Source of the DNA: Brevibacillus invocatus
GTDB lineage: Bacteria > Bacillota > Bacilli > Brevibacillales > Brevibacillaceae
Length of the DNA: 64,000 nucleotides
Assembly: GCF_003710915.1 (NCBI RefSeq)
Contig: NZ_RHHR01000006.1
Location: forward strand, 1-64,000
Reading direction: 5' to 3'
Below, in pieces: positions 1-8,058 of this stretch; within the stretch, counting starts at the first letter, position 1, and every line of letters begins with the position of its first letter. Position numbers and translations under genes: made by a program. The notes under the pieces are model-generated. The model saw only the letters and a list, made by a program, of their open reading frames with translations, did no database searches and was not told where the DNA came from.

Positions 1-373
1 CGCATGTTGTCGACTGCATGCGGTACTATGGCGTCTGCTGACTTCTCATGATAAATCTTGTTTCAACCGTGATTCGAAGTGCATCTCCTCACGTCCATGA
101 GACCTCCCACGGTAAGACGATTCACTTTCCTTCCATATACCCACATCATTTACATTGGTACGTCCGTGTAGTTAATTGGACTTCGTCTTGTTTGGCAGAC
201 TCATCCCGTATCCTATGCCTGATGATGTTCGTGTTCCTTGGGCCGGAAGTTTGCCTCCAGCTTCCTTTGGATTCCACCTCGCGGTGGACACCCTTGCTCT
301 TGGCTAGTGGTTGGTAACTACAAACCCCCACAGTGGACTTTCACCACCTAGTTAATCGCCATGCGTGGCACAC
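1..373 (-). mobile_element. Group IIC intron, 5' part (domains I-III), truncated by the window edge
   Basis: Read on the minus strand, the segment begins GTGTGCC and carries blocks typical of bacterial class C (O.i.I1-like) introns: a GGTGAAAGTCC element, a GCAAGGGTGTCC stretch, GGTGGAATC...GAAGGAAGC, and near the left edge the GAAGTCAGCAGA...CATAGTACC block that closes domain III. The domain IV reverse transcriptase, and domains V-VI, would lie left of base 1. The 5' splice site is placed at 373. The intron lies immediately behind the T-run of an intrinsic terminator, the known target preference of class C introns. Short reading frames across this stretch are not genes. Recognition is from remembered consensus, not from a covariance search. 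Confidence 0.85.
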
Positions 374-374
374 C

Positions 375-402
375 AAAAAAGGCACTGCCCGCTTGCAGTA
401 CC
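375..402 (-). terminator. Intrinsic terminator of the disrupted ywnB gene
   Basis: On the minus strand GGTACTGC, a 6-nt loop and GCAGTGCC form an 8-bp stem with one G-U pair, followed by six T. It lies 15 nt behind the stop codon of the ywnB remnant and is the apparent insertion target of the adjoining group IIC intron. Confidence 0.8.
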
Positions 403-416
403 TTCTCTCATCTGGC

Positions 417-913
417 TTACTCTGATTCAGAAACAACGGTAAATCGTTCATTCTTATGTTGCGGGCTCTCGATTTCATCCAGAACGGCAACCGCATAATC
501 CGCATAGCTGACGTAGCTTTGCCCTTTTTCGTTAGTGATCAGATGGTCTTTTCCTTTTTTGTAGGAGCCGGTTTGTTTTCCTTGGGGGTCAAAGAATGCT
601 GCTGGACTGATGAAGGTCCATTGAACATCGGCAGATTGCTGAAGGTCCTGCAGGTTTTGACCCTGATTCGACGCTGTTGCATAGTACTCCTTAGGAAATT
701 CGGCGGTATCCATCAAACGAACAGTCTTTGCTTCATCGACAAACAGGCTGCCAGCACCACCTACGACGATCAACCGTGTTCTGGCTAAACCTTTTAATGC
801 CTGAATCAATACGCGTCCTGCTTCTACATGCAAATGCTCTTGCCCTGGCGCAGCACCGAAAGCATTGACGACCACGTCGTAGGCTTGCAAATCTTCCGCG
901 TTCAGATCGAAAA
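417..913 (-). pseudogene. ywnB: 3' part of a ywnB-like NAD(P)-binding oxidoreductase gene, split by the Tn3-family insertion
   Basis: This is the C-terminal part of an atypical short-chain NAD(P)H-binding protein. The reading frame runs from the target duplication (909-913) to the stop at 417 and contains the family features VVNAFGA, LIVVGGAGSLFVD, a WTFISPAAFF segment and a terminal SYADYAVAVLDE region. The open frame continues into the transposon as far as 1100, but those leading residues are encoded by the terminal repeat and are not native. Joined to 8150-8299 after removal of one GAAAA copy, the frame is continuous and gives a 213-residue protein, the usual length of the YwnB family. No start or ribosome-binding site lies at the break, so the fragment is probably silent. 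Confidence 0.9.
909..913. repeat. Left copy of the 5-bp target-site duplication (GAAAA)
   Basis: GAAAA directly abuts the GGGG end of the left terminal repeat and recurs at 8150-8154. A 5-bp duplication is the Tn3-family standard, and the perfect match indicates a fairly recent, un-rearranged insertion. Confidence 0.95.
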
Positions 914-1004
914 GGGGTACCGCCAACAAAGTGCGGATTTTGTACGCTAAGCCCCGTTTGATCGAAAAAAGGCCGATATCCTGTACGCTAAGGATTACCG
1001 GCTT
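914..1004 (+). repeat. Left terminal inverted repeat, extended to 91 bp
   Basis: The 38-bp Tn3-type end is followed by 53 further bases that also match the right end, giving 91 bp with one mismatch. The motif TGTACGCTAAG occurs twice, once at the inner edge of the 38-bp end and again near 982-992, suggesting a second transposase contact site. The nested element begins 4 bp after this repeat. Confidence 0.92.
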
Positions 1005-1007
1005 ATT

Positions 1008-1046
1008 GGGGTAGTACCAGCGTCGCTGACACCACCCACAAACTAG
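1008..1046 (+). repeat. Left inverted repeat of the nested element
   Basis: A 39-bp GGGG-starting end that matches the reverse complement of 3949-3987 at 36 positions. It lies 4 bp inside the extended left repeat of the host transposon. Confidence 0.85.
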
Positions 1047-1167
1047 ATAAAAACTAGACTGGATATTGATTATTAACCTCGTTATATTCGTATTGAGCAT
1101 CAGTAATTGTCAGCTTTGAATACACTTTTAGAGATTGAGCCAATGTTTTTTAATGTTTAGCATAAAC

Positions 1168-1206
1168 AGAAGCAGCACTCCCTACTACATATAAGAGTGC
1201 TGCTTT
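1168..1206 (-). terminator. Terminator behind sulP-usp
   Basis: AGCAGCACT at 1171-1179 pairs perfectly with AGTGCTGCT at 1196-1204. It lies about 20 nt behind the usp stop codon. The stronger T-run is on the plus strand (CTTTTTATT), so the hairpin may also stop transcription entering from the left. Confidence 0.7.
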
Positions 1207-1224
1207 TTATTACTGCTCATTATT

Positions 1225-1644
1225 TTATTTTACAACCATAACAGGGCACTGTACTCTCTTAACGACTTTATGACTGACACTACCCAAAACGAATTCCTGT
1301 AAAGAATTTAGCCCACGGCTTCCTATAATGACCAAGTCCACTTTCTCATTGTTTGCATACTCTACAATAGCTGGGCCAGGATCTCCGATAATAATCTTTG
1401 TTTTATGATTGATATTTTGGGTGGAAAGTTGCTCTGTTACGGGCATCAACTTTTGTTGACGTTTCAACTCTAATTCTTCATGATCTTGTGAATGCAGCAC
1501 TTCGTTCTTAATTTTGGACATATCTGCCACGAACAAGATTTCTACTGAGGAATCCGGAACCAAAGATGCAATTTTAGCAGCTTCCTGTGCCGCACGAATT
1601 GAGTATTTTGATCCGTCAGCAGCTAGTAAAATACGTTTATACAT
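1225..1644 (-). CDS. Universal stress protein (UspA family)
   Basis: A single-domain cytoplasmic universal stress protein of 139 aa, the normal size. The N-terminus KRILLAADGS with its conserved Asp and the C-terminal nucleotide-binding motif G-S-R-G-(9x)-G-S, seen as GSRGLNSLQEFVLGSVS, mark it as an ATP-binding-type Usp. Three ATG codons are in a row; GGGAG lies 2, 5 and 8 nt from them, so the third (1644) is preferred. It starts 18 nt behind the sulP stop and is almost certainly co-transcribed. SulP-Usp pairs are common in bacteria, where Usp may monitor or modulate the transporter, but the exact role is unknown. It is cargo of the nested element. Confidence 0.9.
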   Translation of the reverse strand: MYKRILLAADGSKYSIRAAQEAAKIASLVPDSSVEILFVADMSKIKNEVLHSQDHEELELKRQQKLMPVTEQLSTQNINHKTKIIIGDPGPAIVEYANNEKVDLVIIGSRGLNSLQEFVLGSVSHKVVKRVQCPVMVVK

Positions 1645-1662
1645 CATCATATCTCCCTTTCG

Positions 1663-3126
1663 TTAGTGAGCTTTTAATTGCGCATTTGTGTCGTGATACA
1701 GTGCTAGTTTGTCTATAATTTTTTTGCTAGAAGAGTTGAGTCCGACGACTGTTACATGATTATTATTTTCACGAAACTTGATGACAACTTTATCTACCGC
1801 GCCTACAGCAGAATCGTCCCAAATATGTGCATTTGTAAAATCAATAACGATATCTTTTTTTGCTATCGTAAAGTCGAACGAGTTAACAAAGCCCTCTACA
1901 GAAGCAAAAAACAATTGCCCGGTAACATCATATTTGATCTTGTCGCTAGTCTGTTGCCTCTTAACCTCAAGTTTAGAAATCTTGGCAACAAAAAAGATCG
2001 CACTAAGAATAACTCCGGCAATAACCCCTTTTGATAGGTCATGTGTTGCAACAACAATAATCACGGTAGTTAACATGACAACAGCATCTGATTTGGGAGC
2101 TTTACGCAAATAGGAGAAAGATGACCAATCAAATGTGCCGATCGATACCATAATCATAATTCCAACTAGTACAGGCATTGGTATTTGTACTACTAATTCA
2201 CCCAATACAAGAATGAGGAATAATAAGAATAGTCCTGCAATCAAGGTTGATAGTCTACCTCGACCTCCTGATTTGACATTAATCACAGACTGGCCAATCA
2301 TGGCACATCCAGCCATGCCGCCAAAGAATCCGGTTACGATATTTGCAATACCCTGTCCTCTGGATTCTCGATGTTTATTACTTTCTGTACCTGTCATATC
2401 ATCAACAATAGAGGCTGTTAGCAATGATTCCAATAATCCAACAATGGCTAAAGCGATTGAATACGGAAAGATAATTTGTAGCGTTTCCAAGGTAAACGGA
2501 ATGTCAGGAATAAAGAAGGTTGGCAGCGATTGCGTAATTTTACCTAGATCGCCAACCGTTCTTAAATCAAATTGTCCCCAAATGGAAGCAGCTGTTAAGA
2601 CAATAATAGCGATCAATGGGGCTGGTATCGCTTTGAAAAATCTAGGTACTACATATACAATAAGTAAAGTAATAGCGACAAATAGATAAGTCAAAGTCGA
2701 TATTCCAACGAAATGAGGAACCTGCGCCATAAATATTAAAATGGCCAGCGCATTTACAAATCCAATCATGACGGCTCTAGGGATAAATTTCATTAGTTTT
2801 GCAACCTTACAAACACCAAATATGAGTTGGATAATCCCTGTGAGTATAGTGGCAGCCAATAAATATTGTAAACCATGTTCTTTTACGAGTGGCACCATGA
2901 GAAGGGCCATTGCACCTGTTGCAGCAGAAATCATACCTGAACGACCGCCTACAAATGCGATAATGACTGAAATACAAAAAGATGCATACAAACCAACCAT
3001 AGGATCGACTCCAGCAATAATCGAAAAGGCAATTGCTTCGGGAATGAGGGCTAAAGCGACAACAATTCCTGCAAGCACATCACCCCTAATATTGGAAAAC
3101 CAATCTCGTTTCATCTTTTCAAGCAC
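1663..3126 (-). CDS. SulP-family inorganic anion transporter with STAS domain
   Basis: A multi-pass membrane carrier of about 487 aa. The N-terminal SulP signature ([19 protein letters not shown]) is followed by about a dozen hydrophobic segments, and a cytoplasmic STAS domain starts near residue 395 with [15 protein letters not shown]. The family moves sulfate, bicarbonate or other anions, usually with sodium or protons, and the sequence does not settle the substrate. GTG at 3126 is chosen because AAGGAG ends 11 nt upstream; a GTG at 3138 overlaps that site. It leads a two-gene unit with usp and is read divergently from the recombinase-like gene across a palindrome-rich intergenic region. 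It is cargo of the nested transposable element, so it was likely acquired horizontally. Confidence 0.92.
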   Translation of the reverse strand: MLEKMKRDWFSNIRGDVLAGIVVALALIPEAIAFSIIAGVDPMVGLYASFCISVIIAFVGGRSGMISAATGAMALLMVPLVKEHGLQYLLAATILTGIIQLIFGVCKVAKLMKFIPRAVMIGFVNALAILIFMAQVPHFVGISTLTYLFVAITLLIVYVVPRFFKAIPAPLIAIIVLTAASIWGQFDLRTVGDLGKITQSLPTFFIPDIPFTLETLQIIFPYSIALAIVGLLESLLTASIVDDMTGTESNKHRESRGQGIANIVTGFFGGMAGCAMIGQSVINVKSGGRGRLSTLIAGLFLLFLILVLGELVVQIPMPVLVGIMIMVSIGTFDWSSFSYLRKAPKSDAVVMLTTVIIVVATHDLSKGVIAGVILSAIFFVAKISKLEVKRQQTSDKIKYDVTGQLFFASVEGFVNSFDFTIAKKDIVIDFTNAHIWDDSAVGAVDKVVIKFRENNNHVTVVGLNSSSKKIIDKLALYHDTNAQLKAH

Positions 3127-3158
3127 GTTTACTCTCACTCCTTATCTTTATTATTTTT

Positions 3159-3174
3159 AGACTTATATAAGTCT
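3159..3174. promoter_or_regulatory. 16-bp perfect palindrome, candidate operator
   Basis: AGACTTATATAAGTCT is a perfect dyad 33 bp upstream of the sulP start, within the sulP/recombinase divergent promoter region. Its TATA-rich centre may overlap a sulP promoter. The binding protein is unknown. Confidence 0.5.
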
Positions 3175-3213
3175 TTTTCCGTGTTGAGCAGATTCATTGT
3201 ATCATCGAACGAC

Positions 3214-3233
3214 CCAAAAAGGAACCTTTTTGG
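3214..3233. promoter_or_regulatory. 20-bp inverted repeat, candidate operator or recombinase-type half-site pair
   Basis: CCAAAAAGG, AA and CCTTTTTGG form perfect 9-bp arms about a 2-bp centre. The spacing resembles a recombinase crossover site with a 2-bp core, or a dimer operator. It lies between sulP and the recombinase-like gene, whose product could bind it. Confidence 0.5.
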
Positions 3234-3287
3234 AACTATTTTTGTGGTATGCTTCTACTAAGGCTTGGGCAGTTAGGAGTGAAAGTC

Positions 3288-3830
3288 ATGTTAATTGGTT
3301 ACATGAGGCCAAATGCAGATGATATTCAGTGTCACATTCAGTATCAGATTTTGACAAGTTTAAACTGTGATCATCTATTTACTGAGGAACATTCGTCCCC
3401 CAAAAAAAGAGTCGTACTAAAAAAAATGATGAGTGAACTGCAACCAGGTGATACGATTATAGTTTCTAAATTATTCTCATTGGCTGATTCTACTCGACAT
3501 CTTGCAGATTTGTTACATCAGATAAGTGATAAGCAAGCTTATCTTTTATCTGTCGGAGAAGGGATTGACACTCGAAATTCTACTGGCTATTCGTTTCATG
3601 ATAGCGTAAATCACTTGTTGAGCTTTCAAAGAGATGTTATTAGTGAGAATACCAAAAAAGGATTATATGAGGCGAAGCAAAACGGAATAACGGCTGGCCG
3701 TCCACGTAAACCTGACGAGAATGTAAAACGGGCAATTAGTATGTACGAAAGTAAAAAATACAGTCTTGCACAAATCAAAGAAGAAACGGGAATAAGCAAA
3801 ACTACACTCTATCGCTATTTGGAGAGTTGA
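3288..3830 (+). CDS. Serine-recombinase (resolvase/invertase) family protein, catalytic residues lost
   Basis: 180 aa with a resolvase N-terminal fold, the SENTKKGLYEAKQNG helix region, a GRPRKPDE linker and a C-terminal helix-turn-helix ending in GISKTTLYRYL. The usual YARVS start is GYMRPN here, so the nucleophilic Ser (Tn3 resolvase S10) is Asn9. The LDRLGR motif reads LFSLAD, so both catalytic arginines (R68 and R71 in Tn3) are gone. It should therefore not cut DNA and may act as a DNA-binding regulator. ATG 3288 is chosen because AGGAG lies 8 nt upstream; the frame opens further upstream without a good site. It is divergent from sulP across two palindromes. Confidence 0.85.
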   Translation: MLIGYMRPNADDIQCHIQYQILTSLNCDHLFTEEHSSPKKRVVLKKMMSELQPGDTIIVSKLFSLADSTRHLADLLHQISDKQAYLLSVGEGIDTRNSTGYSFHDSVNHLLSFQRDVISENTKKGLYEAKQNGITAGRPRKPDENVKRAISMYESKKYSLAQIKEETGISKTTLYRYLES

Positions 3831-3882
3831 TCGTGACCGTTCTTGTTCATCACAGACACTAGAAGCAAGACATAAAATAGTA

Positions 3883-3921
3883 AAAGCCGATAGTTCCTGC
3901 TTGAGGAAAAATCGGCTTTTT
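3883..3921 (+). terminator. Terminator behind the recombinase-like gene
   Basis: AAAGCCGAT and ATCGGCTTT form a perfect 9-bp stem with a 19-nt loop, followed by T-residues, about 50 nt behind the stop codon and just before the right repeat of the nested element. Confidence 0.8.
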
Positions 3922-3948
3922 AACATATCATTTGTGGATAAACACATT

Positions 3949-3987
3949 CTACTTTGCGGGTGGTGTCAGCGACGATGGTACTACCCC
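3949..3987 (-). repeat. Right inverted repeat of the nested element
   Basis: The reverse complement starts GGGGTAGTACCATCG and matches the left repeat at 36 of 39 positions. The following pentamer TAATT differs at one base from TTATT before the left repeat. Confidence 0.85.
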
Positions 3988-4030
3988 TAATTCTCGCTTG
4001 CTGATGGCCAGGAAAACTCTCCTCCGAGAA

Positions 4031-4130
4031 ATGTCCGCTAATTAATATTAGTGGACATGATTGATATTTAAAGCCAACCATTGATGTCCGCTAATGTTCT
4101 CGTTAAGATAAGATTATCATGTCCGCTAAT
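4031..4130. promoter_or_regulatory. Internal recombination (resolution) site for TnpI, four binding motifs
   Basis: The 12-mer ATGTCCGCTAAT occurs at 4031-4042, inverted with one mismatch at 4047-4058 (4-bp spacer), and as direct copies at 4084-4095 and 4119-4130. One inverted core pair plus two direct accessory copies upstream of tnpI is the architecture of the Tn4430/Tn5401 internal resolution site. The core pair is the likely strand-exchange site, the direct copies are accessory sites, and the region may also carry the tnpI-tnpA promoter. Confidence 0.9.
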
Positions 4131-4158
4131 GTAAGACAAGAATTTGGGGGTTCTCAAG

Positions 4159-5073
4159 ATGACAGGAAACGGGATTTCAGAACAAGGAGAAAAAGTCATT
4201 GCTGACTTTATACATATGCTCGAAACGGAGGAAGATTTGAAACCAAAAACAGTTAAAGAGTATGGTGGGGATCTGAAACATTTCATCGGATGGTTTGAAT
4301 GCGAACAAGTATCTGAAGAAATTATACCATTTCGTATGGAAGATGTAGCAACACCCACCATCACAAGATACCGCGATGTGATGCAAAAGGAAATGAAGCT
4401 AAAACCGGCCACGATTAACCGTAGGTTAATTACGTTGAAACGATTTTTTGAGTGGGCTTCAGTTCAAGGTTTAATTCGCCGCGATCCGTCCAAGCCGGTC
4501 AAGTTGGTACCAGAAGAAAAGGCAAGCCCACGGCAGATGACCGAAAGAGAAGAAGCAGCTCTCATTGCTGCGGTGGAGCATAGTGGATCGATTCGAGATC
4601 AAACGATCATTACTTTAATGCTGCATACGGGACTACGAACGATGGAAATCTGTGATCTTGCTCCTGGTGATGTAATCATTGGAAAACGAAGTGGTCAGGT
4701 TACAGTTCGATCAGGAAAACGAAACAAGCAACGAGAAGTACCGCTAAATGCAACTTGCCGGGCCATCTTGGAAAAACATATGGTGGACTTGTCTCCAGAT
4801 AGTCCGTATCTATTCCCTTCAGAAAAAACAGGTGATCGTTTAACTGAACGGGCTTTACGACATCTCATTCAAAAATACATGAAATTAGCTCGCTTAGAAG
4901 GATTAAGTGCTCACGATTTGCGCCATCGATTCGGCTATGTCATGGCCGACAATACCCCATTACATCGGTTAGCGCAAATTATGGGGCATGACAGCTTAGA
5001 CACAACAATGATCTACGTCAAAGCAACACGAGCTGATTTGCAATCCGAAGTAGAAAAAATAGCTTGGCAATAA
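4159..5073 (+). CDS. tnpI: TnpI-type tyrosine site-specific recombinase (cointegrate resolvase)
   Basis: 304 aa with an N-terminal SAM-like core-binding domain (about residues 10-95) and a C-terminal phage-integrase catalytic domain (about 110-300). Active-site elements are visible: HTGLRTMEICDL (first Arg), AHDLRHRFG (His-x-x-Arg), MGHDSLDTTMIYV (His and the nucleophilic Tyr). In Tn4430-type transposons TnpI resolves cointegrates at the adjoining site. ATG 4159 follows GGGGG at 8 nt; an upstream TTG at 4144 is less likely. It is followed after 20 nt by tnpA, so the two form one operon. Confidence 0.93.
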   Translation: MTGNGISEQGEKVIADFIHMLETEEDLKPKTVKEYGGDLKHFIGWFECEQVSEEIIPFRMEDVATPTITRYRDVMQKEMKLKPATINRRLITLKRFFEWASVQGLIRRDPSKPVKLVPEEKASPRQMTEREEAALIAAVEHSGSIRDQTIITLMLHTGLRTMEICDLAPGDVIIGKRSGQVTVRSGKRNKQREVPLNATCRAILEKHMVDLSPDSPYLFPSEKTGDRLTERALRHLIQKYMKLARLEGLSAHDLRHRFGYVMADNTPLHRLAQIMGHDSLDTTMIYVKATRADLQSEVEKIAWQ

Positions 5074-5093
5074 TCTGAAAGGATGAGCAGTTT

Positions 5094-8051
5094 ATGCCGG
5101 TTAGAGGAAGAGAATTACTAACACTAGACGAAAGAAATGAACTCATGAGGATTCGTCCAGACATGAGTGAATGGGAACTCGCTACTTGCTATACCTTTTC
5201 ACAACATGACATAGAAATCATCAACAGGCACCGAAGAGATCATAATCGTTTGGGCTTCGCTGTTCAATTATGTACTCTTAGATACCCTGGTTGGTCATTG
5301 TCTGATGTGAAAGATATTCCTGAGACTGTCTTACGTTACATAGCCAAGCAAATTGATGTTGATCCGGAAGTCTATCCTTTGTATGCTCAACGGGACCCGA
5401 CCAGACGTGAACATCTTGAAGAGATCCGTCAGGAATATGGGTATCGTAATTTCTCTTCGCGTGAATACCGTAGTTCATCCCAATTTTTATTACATTATGC
5501 AATGGAGAATGGAAATCCGACACATTTGATTCGCACCGTCCTGGACGAACTACGAAAGAGAAAAATTATTCTCCCGGCTATGACGACAATTGAAAGGCTG
5601 GTCTGGGAAACCCGCCATCGAGCAGAGGAAAGGATTTTTAAACAGCTAACAAATTCCCTGTCTATTTGGCAAAAGCTGAGATTAGACAAGCTGATCGATC
5701 CATTTATAGAAAACGGAAAAACACTTCTAGCATGGCTTCGGGAGGTACCTGGCCAATCCTCGCCAGAGGCATTTCTAAAAGTGATTGAGCGTCTGGAGTA
5801 TATTCGGGGAATTGAATTATCGATAAACACGGGTGAGATCCACCCTAACCGATTCATACAATTGGCCCGTTTGGGAGCAAGATACGAGCCACATTCATTC
5901 CGACGATTTAACGAGACAAAAAGATACGCCATTCTAGTCGCCTATCTTTTGAATGTAAGTCAAAATTTAATCGACCAAGCGATTGAAATCCATGACCGGC
6001 AGATTATGATATTGCAATCAAAGGGACGTAAAGCACAAGAAGAAATACAAAAACAAAATGGAAAGTCCGTCAATGAAAAGGTTATACATTATGCGGATTT
6101 AGGTGCAGCTCTGATCCGAGCTAGAAACGAGGGTCTTGATCCATTTGCAACCTTAGAGGCGGTTATGCCGTGGGAAAAGATAGTCGCTTCGGTTGAAGAA
6201 GCAAAGAAATTGGCGCGGCCAATGGATTATGATTATTTGGATTTATTGGAGAATCGATTCTTTTATCTCCGAAAATATACACCTACTCTTCTACGAGCAC
6301 TAGAATTTCGTTCTACTCAGTCAACCGAACCGTTATTACGCGCATTAGATACCATTCGTGAAATGAATAATTCAGGGAAACGTAAGGTTCCAGATGGAGC
6401 ACCATTAGACTTTATCCCGAATCGTTGGCAAAAACATGTGTATGACGAGGATGGCTTAATCAATCGACATTATTATGAGATGGCTGCTCTTACAGAGCTG
6501 CGTAATCATATTCGTTCTGGAGATATTTCCGTTGTAGGAAGTAAGCAGCATAAAGATTTTGATGAATACCTGGTATCTAAACAAGAATGGGATACTGCCC
6601 GTACCTCCGGTACCAGACTTGCTGTTAGCTTGTCGTCAGAAGAATATCTTCAGGAGAGATACGAAGCGTTATATAAGCGTCTGCAATGGGTATCGGATCA
6701 TCTGCATGAGCTTGAAGGCGTAAGTATAGATAAAGAAAAACTTCGTGTTGATCGGTTGGAGAAAGACGTACCGGATGAAGCCAGATCGTTCAGTTTATCT
6801 CTTTATGACATGCTGCCCCGTATCAAATTAACTGATTTGCTTATGGATGTGGCCAACTGGACTGGATTTGATGAAATGTTTATTCATGCTTCTACTGGTC
6901 GTCCACCTAAAGCCGAAGAAAGAACGATTGTGATGGCCACTCTAATGGCAATGGGAACGAACATAGGGCTGACAAAAATGGCTGAGGCCACTCCAGGTAT
7001 TTCGTATCATCAAATGGCAAACGTAGCTCAATGGAGAATGTATGAGGATGCCATGAATCGGGCACAGGCCACTCTGGTAAACTTTCATCACAAGCTGGCT
7101 TTAGCTTCTTATTGGGGAGACGGCAGCACATCTTCATCAGATGGTATGCGTGTTCAGGTAGGTGTTTCGGCACTACATGCTGATGCGAACCCGCATTATG
7201 GCTCAGGAAAAGGAACAACAATTTATCGATTCGTCAGCGATCAATTTTCTTCGTTCTATACGAAAGTCATCAATACGAATGCTCGTGACGCGGTGCATGT
7301 CATCGATGGCCTTTTGCATCATGAATCTGAGTTGTCTATTGAAGAACATTATACGGATACGGCCGGCTACACTGATCAAGTCTTTGGTTTAAGTCATTTG
7401 CTCGGATTCCGGTTTGCTCCACGGCTTCGGGATTTGTCTGATTCCAGGTTATATTCTTTTGATAAGGTAGGTGAGTTTCCAAAGATAGAAAACCTACTCC
7501 GCGGTCGTATCAATACGAAGATCATTCGGGAGAACTATGATGACGTTTTACGTTTAGCCCACTCTATTCGAGAAGGGAAAGTTTCTGGATCTCTTATCAT
7601 GGGGAAACTTGGATCTTATGCTAGACAAAATAGTCTAGCTACAGCTCTACGGGAAATGGGACGGATCGAAAAGACAATCTTTATTTTGGATTACATCTCT
7701 AGCGAATCGATGCGTCGTCGCATCCAACGTGGTCTAAATAAAGGCGAGGCAATGAACGCTCTTGCCAGAGCACTCTTCTTTGGAAAACGCGGAGAATTAC
7801 GTGAACGTGCCTTACAAGATCAGCTACAACGGGCCAGCGCATTGAATATTCTGATCAACGCAATAAGTGTCTGGAATACAGTTTATCTTACAGAAGCAAC
7901 GAAACTCTTGAATCAAAAAGGATCGCTTCAGGCAAATCTATTAAGCCACATTTCGCCTTTAGGATGGGAACATATCAACTTTCTTGGCGAGTACACATTC
8001 GATCAAAAGCGAAATGCCAGCCTAAACGCATTGTTACCACTTATTCAATGA
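5094..8051 (+). CDS. tnpA: Tn3-family transposase TnpA
   Basis: A 985-aa DDE-type transposase of the normal Tn3-family length. The N-terminal DUF4158-like DNA-binding region begins RELLTLDERNEL. The catalytic domain starts near residue 580, with the acidic residues apparently in SYWGDGSTSSSDG (Asp), HYTDTAGYTDQVFG (Asp) and NKGEAMNALARALFFGKRGE (Glu). It acts on the 38-bp ends by replicative transposition, leaving cointegrates for TnpI. The frame is intact from ATG 5094, with AAGGA upstream, to TGA 8051. The stop codon is 8 bp from the extended right repeat, which carries its terminator. Confidence 0.97.
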   Translation: MPVRGRELLTLDERNELMRIRPDMSEWELATCYTFSQHDIEIINRHRRDHNRLGFAVQLCTLRYPGWSLSDVKDIPETVLRYIAKQIDVDPEVYPLYAQRDPTRREHLEEIRQEYGYRNFSSREYRSSSQFLLHYAMENGNPTHLIRTVLDELRKRKIILPAMTTIERLVWETRHRAEERIFKQLTNSLSIWQKLRLDKLIDPFIENGKTLLAWLREVPGQSSPEAFLKVIERLEYIRGIELSINTGEIHPNRFIQLARLGARYEPHSFRRFNETKRYAILVAYLLNVSQNLIDQAIEIHDRQIMILQSKGRKAQEEIQKQNGKSVNEKVIHYADLGAALIRARNEGLDPFATLEAVMPWEKIVASVEEAKKLARPMDYDYLDLLENRFFYLRKYTPTLLRALEFRSTQSTEPLLRALDTIREMNNSGKRKVPDGAPLDFIPNRWQKHVYDEDGLINRHYYEMAALTELRNHIRSGDISVVGSKQHKDFDEYLVSKQEWDTARTSGTRLAVSLSSEEYLQERYEALYKRLQWVSDHLHELEGVSIDKEKLRVDRLEKDVPDEARSFSLSLYDMLPRIKLTDLLMDVANWTGFDEMFIHASTGRPPKAEERTIVMATLMAMGTNIGLTKMAEATPGISYHQMANVAQWRMYEDAMNRAQATLVNFHHKLALASYWGDGSTSSSDGMRVQVGVSALHADANPHYGSGKGTTIYRFVSDQFSSFYTKVINTNARDAVHVIDGLLHHESELSIEEHYTDTAGYTDQVFGLSHLLGFRFAPRLRDLSDSRLYSFDKVGEFPKIENLLRGRINTKIIRENYDDVLRLAHSIREGKVSGSLIMGKLGSYARQNSLATALREMGRIEKTIFILDYISSESMRRRIQRGLNKGEAMNALARALFFGKRGELRERALQDQLQRASALNILINAISVWNTVYLTEATKLLNQKGSLQANLLSHISPLGWEHINFLGEYTFDQKRNASLNALLPLIQ

Positions 8052-8058
8052 AGAATCG

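Larger units (their letters stand above)
1008..3987. mobile_element. Nested IR-bounded element carrying SulP, Usp and a degenerate serine recombinase
   Basis: Positions 1008-1046 and 3949-3987 form a 39-bp inverted repeat with three mismatches. It starts GGGGTAGTACCA at the outside on both ends, a Tn3-family-like terminus that differs from the ends of the host transposon. The flanking pentamers are TTATT and TAATT, an imperfect 5-bp duplication. The 2,980-bp interior holds usp, sulP and a recombinase relative but no transposase, so it would need a transposase in trans. The genes are visibly more AT-rich than the chromosomal genes to the right. Calling it a separate non-autonomous Tn3-like element is inference. 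Confidence 0.75.

Noticed and set aside
48-331. Short coding frames on both strands at the left edge
   Set aside because: They lie inside conserved group II intron RNA and have no ribosome-binding site.
914-1100. N-terminal extension of the ywnB 3' fragment
   Set aside because: It is encoded by the transposon end, and the true gene continues at 8150-8299.
3249-3287. Longer start for the recombinase relative
   Set aside because: No ribosome-binding site, and the family-like start begins at 3288 behind AGGAG.
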